Shown here: positions 36,014-43,931 of the stretch, piece by piece
How the letters are laid out: every line of letters starts with the position of its first letter
Numbering within the stretch: the stretch's first letter is position 1
DNA from: Janthinobacterium sp. PC23-8
GTDB taxonomy: Bacteria; Pseudomonadota; Gammaproteobacteria; Burkholderiales; Burkholderiaceae_D
Reading direction: 5' to 3'
Assembly (NCBI RefSeq): GCF_002250505.1
Contig: NZ_NJGY01000003.1
Span: 87,977 to 151,976 of the forward strand
DNA length: 64,000 nt
The notes under the pieces: generated by a model
The model's database searches: none
Told to the model about the DNA's origin: nothing
The model's input: the letters and a program-made list of their open reading frames with translations, nothing else
Position numbers and translations under genes: made by a program

Positions 36014-36271
36014 GACGGCTCCATGACAGTCGGTGCGGCAGCGTGACATGGCACGCGAGGTCGCGACCATGCGGAATGGAAAACAGGAAAATCGGGCATG
36101 CCGATTGCGAACCAAAGCGTTACGAGACCCATCCGTTGGCGCAAAAATCATTATTACTTTTTTAATGGATGTGATGGATTATTTAACTATTTTCTTTGAT
36201 AAAAATCAGCCTATGCGGTGATCTGTCCAGTAATCTTGAAACCTTATCTCTGTAAAGAGGGGAGCGAGAAT
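36014..36271. promoter_or_regulatory. AT-rich divergent promoter region
   Basis: This 258-bp gap separates giant gene A (minus) and the amidase gene (plus). Bases about 36137-36215 are strikingly AT-rich compared with the surrounding DNA and should contain both divergent promoters. I see no clean -35/-10 pair or operator. Confidence 0.4.
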
Positions 36272-36739
36272 ATGGCCATTTCATTTGACGCGCTGCGCGA
36301 TCACTACCCGACCGATCCGAAAGCGGAACTGTTCGAGCGGATGGGCGGACAATGGCCTGCGCTGGTCGATGACCCGCTTTACGCGAACACGTGTTGCGTG
36401 CGCTTGTCGATCGCCCTCAAAGGCGCTGGCGTGGGCATTCCGGCGCAATACAAGGAAGCCATCGAAGGCGATGGCACCGCCATCGTGCTCAAGGTCAAGA
36501 CGATGGGCGAGTTGGTCACTGCGCTGCTCGGCAAGCCATATTGGGGTATGAGCAAGAATCCGGGGCAGCCGGTCGGCGCTGGCACAATACCGGCGCGCGC
36601 CGGCATTCTGGTCTATCACGTGGCGTGGAATGACGCGACCGGTCATTTTGATTTGTGGACCGGCAACGATTTCGTTGGCAACGGCAATTTTGGTGGCATC
36701 GCCGACGGCTTCAGTCTGGCATTCTGGAGTCTGGTGTAA
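36272..36739 (+). CDS. Tae4-like peptidoglycan amidase (T6SS effector family)
   Basis: The 155-residue protein fits the Tae4 family, NlpC/P60-like amidases that cut the D-Glu to mDAP bond in peptidoglycan and are delivered by T6SS. The catalytic cysteine motif is NTCCVRLSIAL (Cys41), the mid region IVLKVKTMGELVTALLGKP matches the family, and the histidine motif is GHFDLWTG (His125), with Asp133 as a candidate third residue. It ends LAFWSLV as family members do. It has no signal peptide, as expected for a T6SS cargo. The ATG follows a GGGGAG site. It is divergent from giant gene A and inside the tRNA-fMet bracket. No typical Tai4 immunity gene (small, with signal peptide) follows. Confidence 0.82.
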   Translation: MAISFDALRDHYPTDPKAELFERMGGQWPALVDDPLYANTCCVRLSIALKGAGVGIPAQYKEAIEGDGTAIVLKVKTMGELVTALLGKPYWGMSKNPGQPVGAGTIPARAGILVYHVAWNDATGHFDLWTGNDFVGNGNFGGIADGFSLAFWSLV

Positions 36740-36788
36740 CGGCAACGCCGGCGTACGTCATCTCATCGTTTTGAATCGGAGAAACAGC

Positions 36789-37037
36789 ATGGCATCGCAT
36801 ACGTTCGTCAATCGCGACCACGAATTCGTCCAGGTCAATCTGGTGTCGGGCAGCTTGAGCAAGAAGTTCGGCCTGTCGCGTGGTGAAAGCGAAACCGTGC
36901 CGACAGATCAGCCGGTGCAATACGCCTGGGCGCCCGAGAACGACGTGATACTGGAATCGGAATTCGCCACGTTTGCGACAACGACCGACGACAGGACGAT
37001 CACATTCGGCGATCCGCCTGGCCGGGTCATGCGCTAG
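36789..37037 (+). CDS. 82-residue protein of unknown function next to the amidase
   Basis: The ATG has a GGAG site 8 nt upstream, 49 bp after the amidase stop. The sequence (starting MASHTFVNRDHEFVQVNL) looks beta-rich and acidic/Thr-rich in its second half. It has no signal peptide or membrane helix and no family that I recognise. Place and size would suit an immunity protein, but peptidoglycan amidases act in the periplasm and their immunity proteins are normally exported. It could be a cargo adaptor or a second small effector. The assignment as a real gene rests on its ribosome site and context. Confidence 0.6.
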   Translation: MASHTFVNRDHEFVQVNLVSGSLSKKFGLSRGESETVPTDQPVQYAWAPENDVILESEFATFATTTDDRTITFGDPPGRVMR

Positions 37038-37195
37038 CCCGGATATTTCACCAGTCTTCAAACCGATGGGCTGAAGCGTGCTGGTAGCGGGCACTGCGCG
37101 CTGTGGGGTCGCTTTTTGAACGAGCACCTGACACCAAAGGATCGCCTTGGACTGCCAAGTAGTCTCCTGCTGTCGACTGCAAGGGCGCAGATACG

Positions 37196-37230
37196 AAAAA
37201 ACCGCTGACCCTCTTGCGAGAAATCAACGG
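37196..37230 (-). terminator. Intrinsic terminator of tRNA-fMet copy 2
   Basis: On the minus strand, CCGTTGA pairs with TCAGCGG (one G:T pair) across a 15-nt loop and is followed directly by six T. It lies 9 nt after the tRNA CCA end. Confidence 0.8.
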
Positions 37231-37236
37231 CTTCGA

Positions 37237-37317
37237 ATTGGTTGCGGGGACAGGATTTGAACCTGTGACCTTCGGGTTATGAGCCCGACGAGCTGCCAGA
37301 CTGCTCCACCCCGCAGC
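37237..37317. repeat. 81-bp direct repeat, right copy (tRNA-fMet)
   Basis: This block is identical to 17916-17996. Recombination between the copies would remove 19.3 kb, including both giant genes, the amidase and the 82-residue gene, while leaving one intact tRNA. Confidence 0.9.
37239..37315 (-). tRNA. tRNA-fMet (CAT), copy 2
   Basis: It is identical to copy 1 over all 77 nt, including T1:A72 and the encoded CCA. Its own promoter is clear: TTGCGC, 17-bp spacer, TATAAT, about 7 nt before the tRNA. The different upstream sequence shows that the two copies do not share a promoter beyond the -10 box. Confidence 0.95.
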
Positions 37318-37372
37318 GCAATTATAGCGGGGTTTGCTGCATTGCGCAATGGCTGCCCGGCTTACTCCTCCA

Positions 37373-38551
37373 TTACGCAGCCGCCAGGCGCCACAGCGAG
37401 GTGATTTCCTTCGAGCGCGCCGCATGCAGGCTGTCGGTCGCATCCTGGGCGCGCGGGTGGGTAGGGGCTACGTCATGGCGGTCAATGACTTTGAGACCGG
37501 CGCCCGTTATCCACTCCAGCAGCTGCGCGCGCGGGCGCAGGCCCAGGTGTTCGGCCAGGTCGGACAGGATCAGCCAGCCTTCGCCGCCCGGCTCCAGATG
37601 GTCGGCCAGGCCGGCCAGGAAGCCTCGCAGCATGCGGCTGTCGGGGTCGTAGACGGCGTATTCGATGGGCGAGCTGGGGCGTGCCGGCAGCCATGGGGGG
37701 TTACACACCACCAGCGGCGCACGCCCAGGCGGGAACAGATCGGCCTGCACCACCTCGACTTTGTCGATCAGGTCCAGGCGCGCCAGGTTTTCGCGGGCGC
37801 AGGACAGGGCGCGCGGGTCCTGGTCGGTGGCGACGATGCGCTTGACGCCGCGGTTCGCCAGCACGGCCGCCAGTACGCCGGTGCCGGTACCGATATCGAA
37901 GGCCAGACTGGCCCGCGGCGGCAGCGGCGCGTCGGCCACCAGGCCCACGTATTCGCTGCGGATCGGCGCGAACACGCCGTAGTGCGGGTGGATGCGCTGG
38001 CCCAGGGCCGGCAGTTCCACGCCGGTGCGGCGCCATTCGTGGGCGCCGATCAGGCCCAGCAGTTCGCGCAGCGAGGCGACGAACGGCGTTTCGCCACGGC
38101 CATAGGCTTCATTGCAGGCCAGTTTTACGTCCGGCGCGCGCCGCAGTGCAATTGTGTAGTCGGCGTCGAACGGCAACAGCAGCATGGCCAGGGTGCGGGC
38201 GCGCTGCGACTGGGCCTGGCGGTGCAGGTGGAATGCTTCGGTGGCGCTCGGCTCGGGTTTCGCCAGCCTGGCGGCCACGGCTTTCTTGCTGGGCTTGTCG
38301 TGCTTGTGGTCGGCGCGCCGCGCCAGCGCTTGCAAGAGCTGGCGTGCGTTCTGGAAGTCGCCGCGCCACAGCATGGCCGTGCCTTCGCAGGCGAGGCGAT
38401 AGGCCTGGTCTGCCGTCGTGCGGTCGTCGGCGATGACGACGCGTTTCGGCGGCGGCATGCCGCTTTCCGAGCGCCAGCGGGCCGATTGTTCGACGCCGTT
38501 TTCGCTCCAGTGGATCTGCGGATGAACGGTGGAAGTAGGGGTGTCAGGCAT
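37373..38551 (-). CDS. Class I SAM-dependent methyltransferase (HemK/RlmG-like)
   Basis: I annotate 392 residues from ATG 38551 (MPDTPTSTVHPQIHW); an in-frame ATG 33 bp upstream is possible. Residues about 225-330 hold the methyltransferase core: motif I FDIGTGTGVLAAVLA, the acidic end of strand 2 (ATDQDPRAL) and the catalytic loop NPPWLP, which marks N-methylation of an amide or base (PrmC/HemK, RlmG). The N-terminal 200 residues are a separate helical domain. The exact substrate cannot be told; protein glutamine or rRNA guanine are likeliest. It stands alone and its end lies near the tRNA promoter. Confidence 0.82.
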   Translation of the reverse strand: MPDTPTSTVHPQIHWSENGVEQSARWRSESGMPPPKRVVIADDRTTADQAYRLACEGTAMLWRGDFQNARQLLQALARRADHKHDKPSKKAVAARLAKPEPSATEAFHLHRQAQSQRARTLAMLLLPFDADYTIALRRAPDVKLACNEAYGRGETPFVASLRELLGLIGAHEWRRTGVELPALGQRIHPHYGVFAPIRSEYVGLVADAPLPPRASLAFDIGTGTGVLAAVLANRGVKRIVATDQDPRALSCARENLARLDLIDKVEVVQADLFPPGRAPLVVCNPPWLPARPSSPIEYAVYDPDSRMLRGFLAGLADHLEPGGEGWLILSDLAEHLGLRPRAQLLEWITGAGLKVIDRHDVAPTHPRAQDATDSLHAARSKEITSLWRLAAA

Positions 38552-38626
38552 GGGATTCAATCGAAAGAAGGTGGCGCGCGGCATGGTCGCCTGCGCAGGC
38601 CGTCTTCCATTATACGTCCCGGCAGC

Positions 38627-39517
38627 TTACTGCGATGGCGTTGGTTTGCCGCCGTAGGCGTCGGCGACGGCCCGCGCGCGCGCCTGCGCTTCCGGTGTCG
38701 GCTCCGGCTTGGCTGGCGGCACGGCGTCGGCCGGCAGTGCCAAAGGCTGGGCCGCTTCATCAAGCGTTTTCGGCGGCTGCAGCAAATTGAGCAAGCGCAG
38801 GTTCAAGCTGCCCACTTCGTCGCCAGCCTTGGACGTGGTCTGGTTGGCGCTGTCCTGGCCGGCATTGTAGATGCTGCTTTGCAGCTGCTGGCCCAGCATC
38901 TTGAACAGGTCGCCGAGGCTGCCGGCAAAGTTCATCGACGGCAGTTGCAGGGTCGGCAGGTCGCCGTCTTCGCCTGTGTCGGTGTCCTGATCCTGAGCTT
39001 GGTTGCTGGTTTCATGGGCCGCGCTGGCGCTGATCTTCGATTCGTACTGCACTTCCAGTTCAAAATCGAAGCTCTGGCCGTCGGCGGTGGTAATCGTGCC
39101 CTTGCCGAGAAAGTGGGCATTTTCCGCCAGGCTGAAGGCGGCCGCATTGCGCGTGCCGCCGGCGCCGGAACTGCTGGACGCCTGTGCCGCATAGCCGGAG
39201 GAGGCCGACAGGTCGATGGAGTCAAAACTGATGGCCGCGCCGTCGCCAAACAGTTGGCGCGCCATATTGCCGAGGAAATCCTGGGCCACGTCAACGGTGG
39301 CGTTGCCCAGGGCGTCGGTGCGCTGCGCCAGCCCCTGCGCCGACAGGTCGAGACCCTTTTTCGACAGGGCCACCACATCTTGCGAGGTGCGCCGCATCAG
39401 GGCGTCGGCGGCGCCCGAGGCGTTGCCGCCGGTTCTGGCCGGCTGCTGGCCGGCAAGCGTGCTCGCGCCGGTCTGGCGCGCGCCGAGGGCGGGAAGCTGG
39501 GGCAGGGTAGTGGCCAT
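38627..39517 (-). CDS. DUF5610-type hypothetical protein
   Basis: The protein has 296 residues from ATG 39517 (MATTLPQLPALGARQ); a TTG four codons earlier is an alternative. Residues about 60-185 contain GNATVDVAQDFLGNMARQLFGDG, ISFDSIDLSAS and the stretch HFLGKGTITTADGQSFDFELEVQYES, which I know from DUF5610-type proteins of Oxalobacteraceae and relatives. The ends are low complexity (Ala/Gln/Pro). There is no signal peptide. The function is unknown; the family has some resemblance to flagellar or surface-structure proteins, but nothing here proves that. Confidence 0.75.
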   Translation of the reverse strand: MATTLPQLPALGARQTGASTLAGQQPARTGGNASGAADALMRRTSQDVVALSKKGLDLSAQGLAQRTDALGNATVDVAQDFLGNMARQLFGDGAAISFDSIDLSASSGYAAQASSSSGAGGTRNAAAFSLAENAHFLGKGTITTADGQSFDFELEVQYESKISASAAHETSNQAQDQDTDTGEDGDLPTLQLPSMNFAGSLGDLFKMLGQQLQSSIYNAGQDSANQTTSKAGDEVGSLNLRLLNLLQPPKTLDEAAQPLALPADAVPPAKPEPTPEAQARARAVADAYGGKPTPSQ

Positions 39518-39623
39518 GGTGTTGTCCAAATCAACGTTGTATCGGAATTAACGGCAGGCCGCGCAGATTCTTTAACGGCTGGTTTGTAACAGGGATCGGT
39601 GGTGAAGGATCAGTGGTGAAGAA

Positions 39624-39833
39624 TCAGTGGTGATGCGACCAACTGCCGTCGGCCGACGCCAGGTAGGACTTGACGGCGTCGGCCTGGCCGGTGGCGTGGC
39701 GTTTCAGCTCGCCGCACTGGCAGATGCCCTGGTAAGGCTGGATATGCGAGCAGGCCGATACTTTTTGCAGGTAGACCTGCATGGCTTTCTGGCATTTGAC
39801 GCATTTGAAGGTAAGGCTGCGGGCGGCTTTCAT
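39624..39833 (-). CDS. Small cysteine-rich protein (zinc-ribbon-like)
   Basis: The 69-residue protein starts at an ATG with an AAGGA site. Cysteines occur as CVKC (residues 11-14), a single Cys28 (SACSH) and CQC (39-41), with a His-rich end, a pattern fitting a small zinc-binding fold. I do not recognise a named family. It stands alone between the DUF5610-type gene and the small gene at 40002. Confidence 0.65.
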   Translation of the reverse strand: MKAARSLTFKCVKCQKAMQVYLQKVSACSHIQPYQGICQCGELKRHATGQADAVKSYLASADGSWSHHH

Positions 39834-40001
39834 GGGGGTCCTTGTGTGATGGATCGGGGCGAAGGGCGCGATTTTAACGCAAGCGGCCCCGTTTTCGCGG
39901 GTGTTGCAACGGCGCCACGTGCAGCCTTGTGTGTGTCAACGCCCGGAACGCTGGCGCGTTCAATGGGAAGATAAGCCATCGGGGCTTTGAAAGGTCGCAT
40001 C

Positions 40002-40154
40002 ATGCAACAACGCATACTGGCAGACAAGGAACTCGTTAGACAGTGGTTGAAGGCGGAACTGGCGCAGCGCCGCCCGCCGCCCGCACCGGAACAGATACGG
40101 CGCGAACTGGGCTGGCATCTGCTGCAGATAAAAAAGGCCAGCGAGCCACGCTGA
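40002..40154 (+). CDS. 50-residue small protein, unknown
   Basis: A short frame from ATG 40002 to TGA 40154 encodes a mostly helical, basic peptide starting MQQRILADKELVRQWLK and ending IKKASEPR. A GAAAGG stretch 9 nt upstream could serve as ribosome site. It runs convergently to sbcC, 8 bp apart. The codon positions look protein-like (GC-rich third positions). No family was recognised. Confidence 0.5.
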   Translation: MQQRILADKELVRQWLKAELAQRRPPPAPEQIRRELGWHLLQIKKASEPR

Positions 40155-40162
40155 AGCCATCT

Positions 40163-43100
40163 TCAGCGCACGCTGACCACGCTTTTGCCGCCCGCGCCCG
40201 GCTGCACCAATATCCGGGTGGCGATGCGCTCCGTCATTTCCTGCACGTGCGAGATGACGCCCACCTTGCGGCCCATGGCCTGCAGGCCGTCGAGCGCATC
40301 CATGGCCACGCGCAGGGTTTCCGTATCCAGGCTGCCAAAGCCCTCGTCGATGAACAGCGACTCGACCCGCACGCGGTTCGACGACAGCGAGGCCAGGCCC
40401 AGCGCCAGCGCCAGCGACACCAGAAACGATTCGCCGCCCGACAGCGAGTGCACCGAGCGCAGCTCGCCGCCCATGTCCTGGTCGCGCACCATCAGGCCCA
40501 GCGAAGGATTGTCGAGATTAATGATACGTTCTAACTGATAGCGACGCGCCAGATGGTTCAGGTGAGCATTGGCGTAGCCGAGCAGCACTTCCAATGTGAA
40601 TTGATGAGCATAGTTACGGAATACTTTGCCAGTGGCTGACCCGATCAGGCTGTCGAGCGCGGCCCAACGACGGTAGATATTTTCCTGTTCCTCAATCTTG
40701 CCCAGGATCGCCTGCGCACTTTGCCGTTTCGCGTCGTCTTGAACAATAGTCAGGCGCAGTGCGGTAGCCTCCTGATTCACTTGTTTGCGCTCTGCCAGCA
40801 GCGCATCGAGCGCCGCCTGAAGGGTGGCCACGTCGGCCTCCAGCGCAGGCGGGGGATTGTCTTGGTGCAAGGTTTGCTGGCGCAGCCGTTCGGCCAGCAC
40901 CGTGCGCGCTTCGGCCAGCTGCTTGTCCAGCAACTGCAAGGCGTCGCGCTCGGCGCGTATGGTCTCCGGGGACAGGCTCAGGCGTTCGCGCAAGGTGACG
41001 CTATCTGCGGGCGCCTGTTCGGGGTGATCGTGCTGGAACTGGCGCAGCCAGTCTTCCAGCGCGTTGGCCGCAACGGTGGACTGCGCCATCAGGCTGTCCA
41101 GGCGCTGTGTGGCTTGCGCGCGCGCTTCGTCAAACCGCGTGCGCTGTTCGCTGGCCTGCTGCACTGCGGCCTGGCGCGCAGCCAGGTCGACCCTGGCCGA
41201 TTCGACCGCGTCGGCCAATGTGCGTTCCACCTCCAGCACAGGCTGGCCGTCCCATAACGACGCGCGTTCGGCCTGGGTGGCGATCAGCCTGGTGTCCAGC
41301 GCCCTGAAGGCGGTATCGGCGTCCTGCGCCGCCTGGCGCGCCTTGGCTGCGGCCGTGTCCAGCGCCGTCAGTTGCGCGGCCACCGTCACCAGCGCATGGC
41401 CGCGTTCGTCCTGGGCTGCTTGTTGTTTATTCCATTGCTGGCTTTCCAACTGGCGCGCGGCGCGGAAATCGGCCGGTCCCTGGCGCCAGCTGTCCTTCCA
41501 GTCCTCCGCGCCGTCGGCGTCGCCAAAAGCGCTGCCCAGTTGCGCCAGCAAGGCGTCAAGGTGGGCGCGCGCCGCCTGGCCCTTGTCGCTGGCCGCTGCC
41601 TGCTGCGCTTGCAACTGCGCCAGCCGCGCCTGCGCCTCCGATACCTGCGCCGTCAAGCGTGTCTGTTCCCTGGCCGCCTGTTCGCAGGCCGCTTGCGCCT
41701 GCTCGCGCCTGGCGCTGGCTTGCCGCAGCGAGCCTTCCTGTTCGGCCAGCGCCTGCATACCGGCGTGATTGGCGGCCAGCTGCTCGCTGAACCAGGCGCT
41801 GCGCAAGCTGTCTTCGGGCAGTTGCAGGCTGGCCGACTGCGTTTGCCATTGCGCGGCGAGGCTGGCAATCGCTGGCGGCAGCGTCTCAAGTTCCTGGGCC
41901 GCTGCCGCCTGCTCGCGCCGCAAGCCGTTCAACGCGGCCTGGTGCGCCGCCACCTGGCCGGTATTGGCCAGCGCCTGCGCGCGGCAGTCCCGCACCCCTC
42001 GCCGCAAGCTGGCCAGCATGGCCTGCAGCGCATGGTCGGTGTGCTGGTAGGGGTGGTCAAGCGCACCGCAGACCGGGCAGGGCGCGTCGTCCAGCAAAGT
42101 GGCGCGCAGCTGCTCGACGCTGGCCGCGCATGCCGCTTCCGCCCCTTTCAAGGCTTTTTCGGCCTGCGCCAGCGTGGCCTCGATGACCGGCGTGCTGGCC
42201 GCTTCCTGCGCCAGCGCCGCGTGTTCGGCATCGATGGCTTGCGCCAGCTGCGCCGCCTTGGCTTGCCGCTGCGCCAGTTGTTGCTGCTGGCGCGACAGCT
42301 CGGCCCAGGTCCTGTCGGCTGCCGTCAATATCCGGGCCTGCTGCTCCAGCTGCTGGCGCCGGCCCGGCAACTGCTCGCCGTCAAACGCTTGCACGGTGGC
42401 GATGGCGGCCGCCCGTTGTTCTTCCAGCGCGGCCGTCTTGTCGAGCGCCGCCGTCAGGGCGTCCTGCGCGGTGCGGGTGTCCAGTGTGGCCTGGCGCAGC
42501 AGCAGCGCCGCCTGCGCCAGGCTGGCGTCCAGCATATCGGCTTGCGATGCCGCCTGGCCGGCCTGGGCAAACAGCTGGTCCCATAACGTCCAGTCTTTCG
42601 CCAGCGCCTGCCAGTGCCGGTGGCTGGCCAGCCACTGCGATCCCGTTTGCTGCTGGGCGGTCAAGGCTTGCTGGTCCCGCTGCACGGCCAGTAGTTGTGC
42701 GCGCGCCGCATCGTTGACGGCATCGGCCGCCTGCGCTGCGTCTTTCGCCTGGCGGTGGGCCGGCAGTTGCGCAGCGATGCCGGCGTCGAGCGCCTTGGCC
42801 TGGTTCAGTTGCGGCGCCGCCGCGCGCTGCGCCGCTACCTGCGCGTGCAAGCGGGTTGACGCCTGCAGGGCAAGCAGCGCCAGCTGTTCCTGGCTGGCCA
42901 GCGCGTGCTGCACCTGCTGGCGTGCCGTGGCCAGCGCCACGCTGGCCGCCTCGCTGTCGCTGGCGAGCCGCGCCACGTCAAGCAGCAGCGGGCGGGCCGG
43001 TTGCAGCAGGTCCCACTGGGCCAGCGCGGCGCGGCGCCCCCCGGCGGCATCATGCGCGACACTGGCCGCGCCCAGTGCGTCGTTGGCATCGTTGGCCTGG

Positions 43101-43918
43101 GTTTGTAATCGCTGCGCATCAAGGTGCCAGCGCTGTTGCTGTTCCAGCACAGCCTTGCGCAATTCCAGCTGCTGCAGCACGGCTTCGGCTGCGCTGCTTT
43201 GCTGTTCCACCAGCGCCCGTTCTTCGCCGGGCAGCGGGCGCTGGTCGGCCAGCTTGTCGCTAAGGCGCTCCAATACCTGCTTTTCCAGCTTGGCGCGCTC
43301 GAAAGCGCGGATCGAAATATCGGAATAGATGCTGCTGCCGGTCAGCGTTTCCAGCAGTTCGCCGCGCTCGTTGTCCTCCGTTTTCAGAAAGGTGGAAAAC
43401 TCGTTCTGCGCCAGCAGCACGGCGCGCGTAAATTGGTCGAACGACAGGCCGATGCGCTGTTCGATCGCTTCCTTGACTTCCGTCTTGGTGCCGCCGATGG
43501 CCTGCAGCGCGGGCAGTTGGTGCAATTGCATGACTGTCGCCTGCAGCGCGCCTTCGGCCCTGGTGCGCGAGCGGCGCACGCTCCAGCGCGCGCGGTAGCG
43601 GTGGCCGTCATTGCCGACGAAATCGACTTGCGCATGGCCTTCCGGCGTGCCGCGGCGCAGCAGGGTGCGCGTGTCCTGGGCGTTGACGGTTTCCTTGCCG
43701 ACATCGGGCAGGGCATTGCGCCCGGCCACTTTCAGCAGGCGCGGGGTGGCGTCGTACAGGGCCAGGCACAGCGCGTCGAGCAGCGTGCTTTTGCCCGCGC
43801 CGGTGGGGCCGCTGATGGCGAACAGACCGGCGGACGCCAACGGTTCCTGTTCGAAGTCGACCATGAATTCGCCGGCCAGCGAGGCCAGGTTCTTGCCGCT
43901 GATAGTGAGGATTTTCAT
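40163..43918 (-). CDS. sbcC: Exonuclease subunit SbcC
   Basis: The 1251-residue SMC-like ATPase works with SbcD to cut DNA hairpins and process double-strand ends. Walker A is GPTGAGKST (residue about 38), the zinc hook CPVCG is near residue 614 at the centre of two long Gln/Ala-rich coiled coils, and the ABC signature LSGGESFLVSLALALGLASL with Walker B LFIDEGFGSLD is near residues 1159-1200. The start MKILTISGKNLASLAGEF is the family start. It is 13 bp downstream of sbcD. The protein is somewhat longer than E. coli SbcC (1048), the extra length being coiled coil. Confidence 0.95.
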   Translation of the reverse strand: MKILTISGKNLASLAGEFMVDFEQEPLASAGLFAISGPTGAGKSTLLDALCLALYDATPRLLKVAGRNALPDVGKETVNAQDTRTLLRRGTPEGHAQVDFVGNDGHRYRARWSVRRSRTRAEGALQATVMQLHQLPALQAIGGTKTEVKEAIEQRIGLSFDQFTRAVLLAQNEFSTFLKTEDNERGELLETLTGSSIYSDISIRAFERAKLEKQVLERLSDKLADQRPLPGEERALVEQQSSAAEAVLQQLELRKAVLEQQQRWHLDAQRLQTQANDANDALGAASVAHDAAGGRRAALAQWDLLQPARPLLLDVARLASDSEAASVALATARQQVQHALASQEQLALLALQASTRLHAQVAAQRAAAPQLNQAKALDAGIAAQLPAHRQAKDAAQAADAVNDAARAQLLAVQRDQQALTAQQQTGSQWLASHRHWQALAKDWTLWDQLFAQAGQAASQADMLDASLAQAALLLRQATLDTRTAQDALTAALDKTAALEEQRAAAIATVQAFDGEQLPGRRQQLEQQARILTAADRTWAELSRQQQQLAQRQAKAAQLAQAIDAEHAALAQEAASTPVIEATLAQAEKALKGAEAACAASVEQLRATLLDDAPCPVCGALDHPYQHTDHALQAMLASLRRGVRDCRAQALANTGQVAAHQAALNGLRREQAAAAQELETLPPAIASLAAQWQTQSASLQLPEDSLRSAWFSEQLAANHAGMQALAEQEGSLRQASARREQAQAACEQAAREQTRLTAQVSEAQARLAQLQAQQAAASDKGQAARAHLDALLAQLGSAFGDADGAEDWKDSWRQGPADFRAARQLESQQWNKQQAAQDERGHALVTVAAQLTALDTAAAKARQAAQDADTAFRALDTRLIATQAERASLWDGQPVLEVERTLADAVESARVDLAARQAAVQQASEQRTRFDEARAQATQRLDSLMAQSTVAANALEDWLRQFQHDHPEQAPADSVTLRERLSLSPETIRAERDALQLLDKQLAEARTVLAERLRQQTLHQDNPPPALEADVATLQAALDALLAERKQVNQEATALRLTIVQDDAKRQSAQAILGKIEEQENIYRRWAALDSLIGSATGKVFRNYAHQFTLEVLLGYANAHLNHLARRYQLERIINLDNPSLGLMVRDQDMGGELRSVHSLSGGESFLVSLALALGLASLSSNRVRVESLFIDEGFGSLDTETLRVAMDALDGLQAMGRKVGVISHVQEMTERIATRILVQPGAGGKSVVSVR

Positions 43919-43931
43919 GTTGCTTGAGGAT

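Noticed and set aside
36789-37037. 82-residue gene as a Tai4 immunity protein
   Set aside because: It lacks a signal peptide and shows no Tai4-like pattern; kept as unknown.
17995-37238. Integrase or transposase gene marking a mobile element between the tRNA copies
   Set aside because: All visible space is taken by the giant genes, the amidase and a small gene; no recombinase motif was found, so I do not call a mobile element.
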